From: Zygaena filipendulae
Lineage: Eukaryota; Arthropoda; Insecta; Lepidoptera; Zygaenidae
Length of the DNA stretch: 64,000 bases
Direction of reading: 5' to 3'
Assembly (NCBI GenBank): GCA_907165275.2
Contig: OU015660.1
Location: 1,126,001-1,190,000 of the forward strand
Made by a program: the position numbers and the translations under genes. The notes beneath the pieces are model-generated. The model saw only the letters and a list, made by a program, of their open reading frames with translations. It was not told where the DNA came from and made no database searches. The first letter of the stretch is position 1. The number at the start of each line of letters is the position of its first letter. Of the stretch, positions 11,187 through 20,539 are shown in pieces.

Positions 11187-11427
11187 TGATATAAGTTAGT
11201 AATAAAAAGAGAAATTGCGCATGAGCAAACGAGGCCATGAAAGAAATGGCATGAAATTGAATGTCACATGAAATGAAATGTTAAATGATAATAACTTAAT
11301 CAGAGCTCGTCATCCTGTCGTCGGACGATTTTTGTCTCGTGAGACGTGACGTGAGAAATGTAATAAAAGGCAAATTACACTTAAGCTCGTTCTTACGGAC
11401 TTAAATATTTGTTTTATTTACTTACAA

Positions 11428-11540
11428 CATGTTCCCCGCAGATTCACCCGCGGTAATTTCGGAGTTCCCGCGGGTATTCTGGGATAAAAAGTACCCCATG
11501 TCCTTCTCTGTGCTCATGACAGCGTTCTAAATATGAAACT
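11428..11540 (-). repeat. Helitron-like fragment
   Basis: Only the 3' half remains: TTCCCCGCAGATTCACCCGCGG, GGAGTTCCCGCGGG and AAAAGTACCCCATGTCCTTC. It breaks off after GCTCATGACAGCG. Confidence 0.65.
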
Positions 11541-11929
11541 GCAGTTATAAGCTGCTACTAGATTGTAATTTTTTTTCTCGCAGCGCTGAGCGGACATCAA
11601 CGGAATCAGCTCTAGGTATATAATATAATCAAACTTTTTTGCGGATAAAAGTAACACAATACCTACTCAAATACAATTTTGATTGTTTTCATCGACACAA
11701 AAACACATCACAAAATTCACTGGATACTTTAGGTGTCGCCGAAACTAAGCACTTTGTTACTATTTCATCTTAAACTAATTAGTTAATGTTTAGAAGTTTT
11801 AATGTAACAAGTATCGTTCTATTTATTTCATACACTCAAAAAATTATAAGACGAGTTTCCAATAATCCCCATTTTAATTCATAGGAGAAGTACAGAAAAA
11901 TAGGAAACATGTAACAAAATCGGCATCTA

Positions 11930-12205
11930 CATCCCTCGGTCACGGCATCACGCGTGAACGGCTGCACCAATTTCGCTAATTCTTTTTTTTTTGTCGTTGT
12001 TATTATAAGGAGAAAGTTCTTATGAAAGAAATTTAGATTTTCTGCGGGAATTCCGAAACTCGGGTGTCTGAAAATCGGGTGGATCCCGAAACGGTTGAAC
12101 CGATTTTGACGGGACTTCCATTGCTAATTAGCTGATGTTATAAGAAATAAATTAGGCTGCGGGAATTCCGAAGTTCACGCGGGTGAAACCGCAGAGCACA
12201 GCTAG
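11930..12205 (+). mobile_element. Helitron-like element, subfamily D
   Basis: It runs from TCGGTCACGGCATCACGCG through ATTATAAGGAGAAAG to GCAGAGCACAGCTAG followed by T. It contains a partial internal duplication of the GGAATTCCGAA...CGGGTG block, as do the other D copies at 30029 and 41340. Confidence 0.75.
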
Positions 12206-12269
12206 TGGGCAGATAAAATGTTATGTTATACGTAGTACGTACTTATGTTACGTTATACGTAGGTATTAA

Positions 12270-12597
12270 CCACAGAGCAAATAAATTGACTAGAGAGGAC
12301 ATGTAAGCGGGGCAGGCACACTGCCGTTGCAAAGGAAGTTAGAGCAAATGCTCTAATTTCCTAAATTTCAACTTTAACTTCCAAAATTTATTTTGCTGCC
12401 GTCCCAAGTATATTTACCACAATATTCCCAAAACTATAAATTTTGAAAATAGTGACTAAGTAAAAACATAACCATAAAGTCCATAAAGCTTTTAGTAGGT
12501 AGTCATACTTCTTTACGTCTATGAATGTTTTAGTGCGTGATGAATAGTTTTGAGGGCGAAAATCACCCGGGGACACTGGTTTTCATCTGTTCTGTGG
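12270..12597 (+). repeat. Dispersed repeat R, copy 1
   Basis: This 328-bp stretch matches 46388-46677 in the opposite orientation along nearly its whole length. Shared landmarks are CAAATAAATTGACTAGAGAGG, the palindromic AGAGCAAATGCTCT, the GGGACGGCAGC/TATATTTACCACA counterpart and AATAGTTTTG. The ends CCACAGAGCAAAT and ATCTGTTCTGTGG are imperfect inverted repeats, which suggests a DNA-transposon derivative. Confidence 0.7.
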
Positions 12598-13069
12598 TAT
12601 CTACCAACGTTCTTCATTACATATCCAACAGTCACGACTATATAGACGCGTCTTTTATTTTCTTATGTAGGTATAGTATATTATTGGGCAATATTATCGA
12701 AAGAAAGGAACATTTTCAAAGAAAATAAGGTTAAAATATGGAAGGTCTAAGAAAGGTACAACCGTTATTTTCCATGCAACACTGTTGCATTGAATAGGAA
12801 GTAAAATTTTTATACTTTTATACTCATATGCCAAATAAAGATTAATTATTTCTTTTTGTATCATACCCGTAGCGGAGCTTTTAACTTTTACTCTGTAATC
12901 TGACTTGAGATTTCATAATATACTAGGCTGATTCTCATATTATCACGGATTCCCTCAGTGATTTCACATTATTCTAGGAAAAGGTACCTTACGTAATTTA
13001 AAATAACCTAAATCCACCAGAGATTAGTGGGAAATTATTATTATAAACTACATAGGTATATGAAATTAA

Positions 13070-13273
13070 TCTCTACTAATATTATAAACGCGAAAGTAAC
13101 TCTCTCTGTCTGTCTGTCTGTGACGCATTTACGCCTTAAAAACTCAATCAATCATCACGAAATTTTGCATACACGTTGTTGGGGGTAACAGAAAAGGACA
13201 TAGGGTACTTTTATCCCGGAATTTCTGCGGGAACTCCGAAATTAACGCCGGTGAAACCACGGGGCACAGCTAA
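13070..13273 (+). mobile_element. Helitron-like element, subfamily A with (CTGT)n
   Basis: From TCTCTACTAATATTATAAACGCG to GGGGCACAGCTAA. The terminal CTAG has mutated to CTAA, and one hairpin arm is altered (CGCCGG). A (CTGT)n run replaces the GGATGTTTG box, as in copies at 14290 and 31137. Confidence 0.8.
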
Positions 13274-13451
13274 TACAATATCCTATACGTCCAGTCTTGG
13301 TGGTTATAAATAATTTCTAGGAAGTATTTTTTCCTCACCAATATCAATATCAACTGTCTTTTTTGTGACGTAGGCTGAGTAGGCGTGCAAAATCGAAATT
13401 CATCGAAAGCTCAACGAAAGTGAAGGGGACCGCAGATTTTTTTTTTTGCAG

Positions 13452-13530
13452 ATCAATCAGTTTTTTTGCAATAGCAACCCCGCGGTAGCCGGCACTGGCC
13501 ACACCGCGGGCAGTCCGCTACCGCGCCGCG
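13452..13530 (+). CDS. Possible internal exon
   Basis: A long T run ending TTTTGCAG is followed by 79 bases, open in one frame, that end at a strong donor GCG|GTGAGAA. The frame reads INQFFCNSNPAVAGTGHTAG then SPLPRR. Its right two-thirds are very GC-rich and contain a stem (GCGGTAGC pairing with GCTACCGC), so it could instead be a structured repeat that happens to carry splice signals. No partner exon was found. Confidence 0.2.
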
Positions 13531-13900
13531 GTGAGAATACTTATTGACGGATGGATATTTTCAATTTTGTGAGTTATCGCATTTTGACACACGGGCCGAT
13601 GATATAGCCGCATAGCTTCCTTATTTTTTCTAGCAAATGTAAAGTATTCATTCCTTAGAATAAAAGGACGCGGATTTTTCTAATAAATTTTTTTAAAATG
13701 TACCTCTACCTATATGTAGAGAAGAAAGCATCAAAAATTCTTATAATAAAAAAGAGAGACATACCGAAAAATAATGTCCCGTCGTTCGTAAGTTCATCTT
13801 CTACTATGCGATCCTGATCTTTTTACACCGTTCATCCGTTACGATGTAAGTGATGTAACTGTAAAACTCTAAAAATGCACACAAAAAAGAGGGCACCTAC

Positions 13901-14038
13901 ACGGTGAAGTTTTCCTATTGAAAACTATTGAACGCATTTTAGAGCCCGTCTTTACTAACACAGATAAGAATTTAATATTTAGTTAAGACGGGCTCCAAAA
14001 TGCGTCCATGGTAAATTTCAATAGGAAAATTTCACCGT
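13901..14038. mobile_element. Foldback element
   Basis: The left arm ACGGTGAAGTTTTCCTATTG is inverted at 14019-14038, and inner blocks pair too (ACGCATTTTAGAGCCCGTCTT with AAGACGGGCTCCAAAATGCGT). It is non-coding, about 138 bp, and forms an almost continuous hairpin. Confidence 0.75.
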
Positions 14039-14289
14039 TCACTCAGAAAAAAAAGAGGCTTATTAATTGCAATAGCACCTACTTACTGACTCACGGTGTT
14101 TCCGATACAGAGAGGCAGTCTTCTTTCATTTGCAAGGTTGGTTATATTTCTCAGATGGGAATAAATAAATACTGCGCTTGTTACACCTTCATGTGCGTCA
14201 CTTCCGTTGACTTGATGCGCGTCACTTCCGGTTTCCGCTACAATTTAACTCTCAACGCTTCAAAAGTGTAGTCGTAATACAAATAAAAG

Positions 14290-14465
14290 CCCTACTAATA
14301 TTATAAATGCGAAAGTAACTCTGTCTGTCTATCGGTCTATCTGTCAGTCTGTTACGCTTTCACGCCTTAACGGCTCAACCGATCATCATGAAATTTTGCA
14401 TTCACGTTGTCAGGGGTTCAGAGAAGGATATAGGATACTTTTCATCCCGGAATTCCCGCAGCTAG
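14290..14465 (+). mobile_element. Helitron-like element with 3' deletion
   Basis: Starts at CCCTACTAATATTATAAATGCG and is typical as far as TCCCGGAATTCCCG. It then jumps straight to CAGCTAG, so the GGGAACTCCGAAATTACCGCGG hairpin block is deleted while the exact terminus survives. Confidence 0.8.
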
Positions 14466-14708
14466 TGAAAAATATTCTTGTCTGATTGTTCACAAATCTA
14501 CATTGTCTTCCTGAATTAAAATACTAACAATGTAATCACTTACAATAATAAACCTTTTCTGCCCAACTACCTACCTACCTACCCATATTGACATCAAAAT
14601 AAATATTATCACTTTATTCAAATGACAATGTGATTCCGTTTGGATCATCGCCGGTGAAATGTTTGCCCAAAATATGATGGCCAAATATTTGTATAAACAT
14701 AAAAAGTC

Positions 14709-14791
14709 GGGGCTACATCGTTCCGTTGGTTTTGTCGGCTAATAAATTCGGGGTCAACCCTTTGTTTGCCAACGATGTATCGTTTAGGCCC
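14709..14791. repeat. Short foldback repeat
   Basis: GGGGCTACATCGTTCCGTTGG at the left is imperfectly inverted at the right, as CCAACGATGTATCG then TTTAGGCCCC. It looks like a small non-autonomous DNA element with no coding content. Confidence 0.4.
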
Positions 14792-14799
14792 CCTCATTA

Positions 14800-16370
14800 T
14801 AATATTTAATGCTGAACAAATATAGGAGTTTTATTCCCAAATGACGTCTCCATCCAGTGCGTCGTTATGGATAATCACGTAAACGATTTTTAAACTGTTA
14901 TACTTAGTTAATATCGGGGTTTGCGTTACCTACGTTACATGGAGTATAATATGTTTTGTTATTTTTACCTTTTTAGATTTCAAACTAGGTATAAATATGT
15001 ATTTTAATACATACAATTGTAAAGGAAAAAGAATCACGTGATATTTAAAAAAAAAGAAAATAGTAAAATCCGAAGCGACGATATTTCATTTATTTATTTA
15101 TTTATTTATTAAGTTAACCAACGATTATTACAATGATAATTTTATAATATACATGAGAAAAACCAAGCTAATTGTATAATCTAACTACAGGTTAACATCA
15201 CATGTTTAAAGTATTTAAGTCTAATAAGAGCAAAAATATCGAAAGATTGTCAGCATCCATGCAAAGCTGTTAACATTTCATCGTAGTCGGTTCTCGAAAA
15301 GACGAATTATTATAATTTAAAAAGTAGGTAGGTACCTACGCTAATGCTTTTTCTAACACTAGTTGAGCGGAGAAGCGCATAACAGCTAGTCTATTTATTC
15401 AATAAGTATGCGTATATAAGTTGCATAAAACTTCATTTTGTTTACATAGCTCAGATAAAATATGTCAAAAGGTTGACGTTTCTAATGCCCGATTGATGAA
15501 ATATTTTCCAAAATTTTGGTAAATGAATAAAATATTATGATCTTATTTTATATCTATTATCTATATAGATTAACGTCAACTAGTTCATAGTATTTATTTA
15601 TTGCTATAAATAAAGAAAATTTTAGTATTAAATAGTTAGTTCAGAGGAACGATAAAACGCAAACCCTATCGTTTATGGTAGAGACTCGGCCGTCCAAAAA
15701 GGGTTAAACATAGATTTAACCGTCTATACTTAGTTCGCGCTTCGATTTATGTAAATTAAAATCATTTACTTAAATCGGGTCGTTTGATCCCATTTGATCT
15801 CTTTTTTTAACCCTTAATGCTTTCCTTTTTTGAGAATTTCTCTATTCTCATAATAGATCCATTATGTTCATTTTGTTTTTAGTTTTAGTGTAACTTTGTC
15901 TTCATAATTGCTTAATAAAATACATAAAAAAGAGTGGACTAGAAATTGTTATTGAAAAAATCTTCAAAGTCGGATACATTCCTTATTACATCCTTGAGTC
16001 GATATTGTAATTTTAGGTTAGGATATACATAAAATACTGCAATTGTGAGTGAGTGTAAATATACGTATTAAGGTCCGTTTATATCTATAGACATTGAGCG
16101 TGCCAGACACTTTCCGTGCCAGACACGTGCCAGGGCAGAAATGTGGGCAGAAACCAAAAGACACGTTTATTTACAAAAGACGTCTGCACGGTTCCGATGG
16201 TCTATTATGTAGAGAAATGAAATAAAAATACTGACTTGTGTCTGGCGGCGTCTGTGCGGCCGTGTTACGATAGATGTGAATACGTCAATACGCACTGTAC
16301 AGGACAAAATAATTTTGTCTGCGACGGAACATGTCGGACACGCTCAACGCTCAACATATAAACAGACCTT
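14800..16370. other. AT-rich intergenic DNA, nothing recognised
   Basis: It contains a (TTTA)n run near 15088-15110 that may be a worn LINE tail in the minus orientation. No open frame with coding character, splice pair, RNA gene or family repeat was seen. Confidence 0.5.
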
Positions 16371-16373
16371 TAC

Positions 16374-16510
16374 TGTTTTCCCCACGGTTTCACCAGCGTC
16401 AACCTCAGCATTCCCTCGGGAACGCTTTGGATACTCCAACTCACATTCAAAAAACTATTTAAATTACCCGCAACTATACACTAGTGTGTCCCGCGGTTCT
16501 ATCCATTTTA
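16374..16510 (-). repeat. Two decayed Helitron-like 3' ends
   Basis: TTTTCCCCACGGTTTCACCAGCG with TCCCTCGGGAACG marks one fragment. CTAGTGTGTCCCGCGGTTCTATCC, about 105 bp further on, marks a second in the same orientation. Neither has a recognisable body. Confidence 0.45.
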
Positions 16511-16533
16511 ATAGACATGTTACCGGGGTATAA

Positions 16534-16762
16534 AAGTCCGTCATTTAGATAGTAAAAAAAATAGTAAACACGTATATTTCGCTATAAATTATTGAATAAA
16601 TACTAAGATAAAATGCATTAAAGTTTAGGAGTGGAGGCTCGTGACGTCATATCTACGTATAAAGTGTACCGAGTCGTGACGTACTCACTCACTCGAAATT
16701 CTAACTCAATTTATCGCCGTTATTTTTTGGTTACGTAAAAAAAGAAATACACCACAGACTAA
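16534..16762 (+). mobile_element. MITE, TTAGTCCGTC family, copy 2
   Basis: It starts AAGTCCGTCATTTAGATAG and ends CAGACTAA, so both TIRs have decayed. The CRE TGACGTCA is intact at 16642-16649, and the family box ATCGCCGTTATTTTTTGGTTACGTAAAA is present. Confidence 0.7.
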
Positions 16763-16799
16763 AAACTGAAATTTAGTCAACTAGGCCATTTTGATACCC

Positions 16800-16925
16800 T
16801 CTTGGTCTTTTCGTTTTGGGATGAAGGTTTTTAATGCCACTTAGGGATACTGAAGCTTTCTATAAGTTAAACAGTTTTTTGAATCGGTTCAGCAGTTATA
16901 GAGATCACTTCTTACAAAAACAAAG
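16800..16925 (-). repeat. Helitron-like subfamily B fragment
   Basis: It keeps only the B body: TAATGCCACTTAGGGATACTG, AAGCTTTCTATAAGTTAAACAG and AATCGGTTCAGCAGTTATAGAG. Both ends are lost. Confidence 0.5.
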
Positions 16926-17472
16926 ACAAACTTTACGATTGGAATTGACAAAAAGTGTAGGTTTGATGCCATCATCCCTGCATCTCCAACCCTACCACTG
17001 TTTCGACCCACACAATGCTGTTTTATAATGTTTTTCTTCCTTTCAATAGCTGTTGCCGAGGATTCTATGGCACGTGACATTTTCGGGACTCCTTCAAGAA
17101 CTGTATGCCGGGAAAATAATTATGTTCTATGGATATTGTTATTAAGATCATGGTTATTATGCCAATAAAACTGTCATTGTACGTAATTACAGATAATCGT
17201 TTTCCCTTCCAACTGATGTTTGAGAGTAATGAATAGGCGAAGTGCATGTTTTTACCCAAAAATCGCCATTTCGCTACCAACAGCCGAGTAATTTTCGAAA
17301 CCTCAAAGACAACATATGGTAGCGGCAGACGCCGAACGCAGCCAACTGTTGTATTCCCTGTCCTTTTCACTCTTTCCTATTAATACTACAAAAAGAGCGA
17401 GCCGCAAATAGGATTCATTAGTCAGTAGTGCGATCATTTGAATGTGGAGTCGCAAAAAGTGTATTGTTTGAG

Positions 17473-17505
17473 GCGCATGCGCTGAAGACACGTGCGCAGG
17501 AAGTA
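17473..17505. promoter_or_regulatory. Promoter-like cluster: NRF1, E-box and ETS motifs
   Basis: Within 33 bp lie GCGCATGCGC (a perfect NRF1/Ewg-type palindrome, 17473-17482), CACGTG (17489-17494) and CAGGAAGT (ETS-type, 17498-17505). Such clusters mark housekeeping-type CpG promoters in animals. No first exon could be assigned on either strand, so orientation and target are unknown. Confidence 0.3.
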
Positions 17506-17803
17506 GGGTAGGCTTTGGCGCGAATTCGAGAACAATTCAAATTTCAAAAAGGAAACCCTCCGACAGGATATTGGAACGATAATCGGTTGATACAGTTCTT
17601 TATTTATATAGTTTTTTTTTTTGGAAGAAACAACATATGGACTGGGTAGAAAATTATTGTTTATTTAAAAATACGTAAGTTTAGGGTTAACATTTGGTAG
17701 AACGGACATGACGTTGTCGACTAATAATGTGTCACTATTTCGCACTCCTTTAAAATATCTAGTAATTATCCTATTACAAAAACCTAAACATTTGTGTTTA
17801 TTA

Positions 17804-18026
17804 CTAGCTGTGCCCCATGGTTTCACCCGACAACTGTTTTTCCCGGCATCCGATTTAAATGAAACAAAGCCTATATACCTATGTTTCTCCAAGCTAAGCT
17901 TAATCTATCTGTCAAAACCACATGATAATCCTTTTAGTTCCCTTCCTTCCATCCCTTAAGCAGTTCCGGAGATGAGCCTGAACAGACGCGCGGATTCTAC
18001 TCTTTTATTATTATAGAGGTATAGAT
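17804..18026 (-). mobile_element. Helitron-like element, divergent body
   Basis: The 3' end CTAGCTGTGCCCCATGGTTTCACCCG is canonical except for a broken hairpin (CCATGG). The body (GAAACAAAGCCTATATACCT, GCAGTTCCGGAGATGAGCCTG) belongs to none of the lettered subfamilies here. Confidence 0.65.
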
Positions 18027-18877
18027 TTAGAACATGTGGTTAACCTAGACAATTAATTAATGTCAACTCACTACAATTGGTGAGTTTTAGCAACGAAGTT
18101 TGCAGACGCCCTCAGAAGAAAAAATTTCGGTTGAAAATATTTGTTTGTAAAAATACAATCTTGAATATTTAGATTAAAAAATTCAAAATCCAAGACCCTC
18201 AACGTTGTCTAAATTCCTCCCAATACATTATTATAATTATATATAGGTCAGTTATTTGGAAGTGTAAGAAGATACAATAGAACTGTGCTTGCTTTGTTTA
18301 CTCTACATAATCTCTACATTTTTCATTTTTTTCATTTTTTACATAACTTACCTACCTTCCATTGTAGCGAAAGTTAATAACAAATACCTACATATGTATA
18401 ATATTACGGGCTAATAAGTGAATCCACAAACAAATCGGTATGGCACGACAATGGGCAATTCGATGATGGAAATAGAGCAAGGGCGGGGTCGTTTGTCATC
18501 GCATAAAAAAAACTTTCATTGGACATCATACTATAGGTACGTATCAAGCCTGCGGCAACGAAAGAGGGTGCGCGTGCGACATATGGTCGACTCGTGCTCA
18601 TCCCTTTGACACGACCGCCGCGCCAGCCCTTAGCGGGGGGAGGTTTGGACGCGTGGTTTTGTTTTTGTATATTTAATTTCACCTCTAACTTGAAATTCAC
18701 TTCTGGAAACGTAACCGGCTACTTTTGCGGCCTGTGCTTCTGATATCCAGCGGTAAACTGACAAAATCAGTTGCAACATGCTGAGGCAGTGATCGTTTTG
18801 GTCATGGGGACGCACCATACAGACACCTCTGTCATCTGTTCTTATATGTATTTAAATTTTTGGTTGAATCGTCTTAA

Positions 18878-19115
18878 TCTATACATATAAAATGCTTTGT
18901 CCTGAATAACCGATGGATCAACGCACAGCCTAAACCGCTGATCGTAGAGACCTGGAACTTGGAGGATGTGCTCTTTGTATGGCGTAGGCATCCGATAAGA
19001 AAGGATTTTTGTAAATTCAACCCCTAAGGGGATGAAAAGGGATTGCAAAATTTGTATGGAATAGTTCCGCGGGAACTTGGAAAATATCGCGGATGACACC
19101 GCTCGGGACAGCTAG
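18878..19115 (+). mobile_element. Helitron-like element, subfamily E, copy 1
   Basis: Starts TCTATACATATAAAATGCTTTG and ends CGGGACAGCTAG followed by T. Diagnostic blocks are GATGGATCAACGCACAGCC, GATCGTAGAGACCTG and CCCCTAAGGGGATGAAAAGGG. It is about 85-90% like the copies at 25932 and 28170 by eye. Confidence 0.8.
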
Positions 19116-19207
19116 TGTAAGTATAAAATAATTATAATTGATTTTGTGTCTCAGTTTCTAAATAAATGCATTTTCTTTCTTCTTTATTTCTTTCTAAACT
19201 ACTGCAG

Positions 19208-19484
19208 ACTTATGTACGTAAGTTCGTTTGTTACTCTTGCACGCCTTAACGGTTCAACCAATCATCATGAAATTTTGCATACCTTCACGTTGTCAGGGAT
19301 ACAGAGAAGAATGAAGGAGCAAATCTTATTTATTTTATTTATTTATTTATTCTTTATTGCACAGTGTGTACAAATGGCGAACTTAATGCCTTGCGGCATT
19401 CTCTACCAGTTAACCAAACTCCCGCATAAAAATCCCGCATAAACTCCGAAATAATCGCGAGTGAAGCCACGACGTACAGCTAGT
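19208..19484 (+). mobile_element. Helitron-like element split by a LINE/SINE tail
   Basis: The left part (GTTACTCTTGCACGCC, AATTTTGCATACCTTCACG, AGGGATACAGAGAAG) and the right part (AAACTCCGAAATAATCGCG...GTACAGCTAG then T) belong to one subfamily A copy. The gap between them holds the tail at 19325-19415. The host element is therefore older than the inserted tail. Confidence 0.75.
19325..19415 (-). mobile_element. LINE/SINE tail nested in the Helitron-like copy
   Basis: (TTTA)n then CTTTATTGCACA, ATGGCGAACTTAATGCC, a TTGC loop, GGCATT, and ACCAGTTAACC. It is nearly identical to 40185-40268, including the hairpin loop. 5'-truncated, with no coding part. Confidence 0.65.
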
Positions 19485-19539
19485 TCTTAATAAAAAAAAA
19501 TATATCTATTTAAAAATATTGCACTCGGATCAGAGACAA

Positions 19540-19690
19540 GTCTTAAACACGCGTCTGTCGTACGCCAATCGTTCGGCCGCGCGTAACGTTTGGGGGCGCA
19601 GCCCTAGCGCGCCGCCCCGCGATAAAATATCATTTACGAGGCTCCATCGCCACTTGTGTGGCCTCGGTGTGATGTGTATGAAATACGATG
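19540..19690. other. CpG-rich patch
   Basis: A sharply bounded GC-rich stretch (GGCCGCGCGTAACG, GGGGGCGCAGCCC, GCGCGCCGCCCCGCG) inside AT-rich DNA. It could be a promoter or first exon, or the end of a repeat; GGGCGAAGCCC-like text recurs at 32030. No start codon, donor and frame agree well enough to call a gene. Confidence 0.3.
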
Positions 19691-19880
19691 TAAATAACAA
19701 TCAAATTGTAAATCATCGTCATAATATTGACCTTTCCCATTATTACCATTGAGCAATATGTAGGTATCTACCTATGTAAGAAGAGAGAGCCAGGGACTGG
19801 AACCTAACAATGAGGGGCAAGTGGATATTGAAAACCACCAGTTGAGCTGCATTGGTGTTGTTTTTATTATTATTGTTAAG

Positions 19881-20082
19881 CTAGCTGTTCCTTGCAGTTT
19901 CACCCGCGTTAATTTCAGAGTTCCCGCGGGAGTCCCGGGACAACAACCATCCTATGTCCTGCTCTGTACCCCTGACAACGTGTATGCAAAATCTCATAAC
20001 GATCGATCGTGTAGTTTACCCGAGAAAGCGTAACAAACAAACATATATACAAAATCACTTACGCAATTTATAATAGTAAGGA
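19881..20082 (-). mobile_element. Helitron-like element, subfamily A
   Basis: Complete from CTAGCTGTTCCTTGCAG to TAATAGTAAGGA. The body reads ATCCTATGTCCTGCTCTGTAC and GCAAAATCTCATAACGATCG. The first hairpin arm is mutated. Confidence 0.75.
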
Positions 20083-20117
20083 TTTCTATAAATGCAAAAT
20101 ACAAATCATTCAAATAC

Positions 20118-20215
20118 TTATACTTTATTGCCCCACTAACAATTATAAAGAAAGGACACAGCAAAAGGCGGCCTTATTGCTAGAAGCAATCTATACAATA
20201 CAAGCTATAAGATGA
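20118..20215 (-). repeat. Diverged GGCATT-type LINE/SINE tail
   Basis: ACTTTATTGCCCC, then CAAAAGGCGGCCTTATTGC with a short hairpin (ATTGC-TAGAA-GCAAT) in the position of the AATGCC/GGCATT hairpin of the other tails. It is a related but distinct subfamily. Confidence 0.45.
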
Positions 20216-20377
20216 TACAGAGCTGTAGATATTAGAAACGGTCGTCTAACTCTCACATTTCGCGCCATTTGACTGTAAGATTTTTTTTTAATTCGAAATA
20301 AGACCATTACCAACTTCCTTATTCGTTCCATGAACTTTAGTTATTTTTATAATAATAATAAATATCTTTCTGCTTAG

Positions 20378-20531
20378 TCTTTATAAATACAAATGAATGT
20401 TTGTATGTCTGTCCTCTATGCGTTTCGAAACCATTGGTCCGATTGTGATGAAACTTTGGCGGGATGTTCTGCCTGCGGCCGCAAAGATTCCTGATCCCAC
20501 AACTCGCGCGGGTGAAGCGAGGCACAGCTAG
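20378..20531 (+). mobile_element. Short Helitron-like element, separate family
   Basis: TCTTTATAAATACAAATGAATG at the head and GCGCGGGTGAAGCGAGGCACAGCTAG then T at the tail. The body (CTCTATGCGTTTCGAAACC, GATGAAACTTTGGCGGGATG) differs from all lettered subfamilies. Confidence 0.7.
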
Positions 20532-20539
20532 TCGAATAT

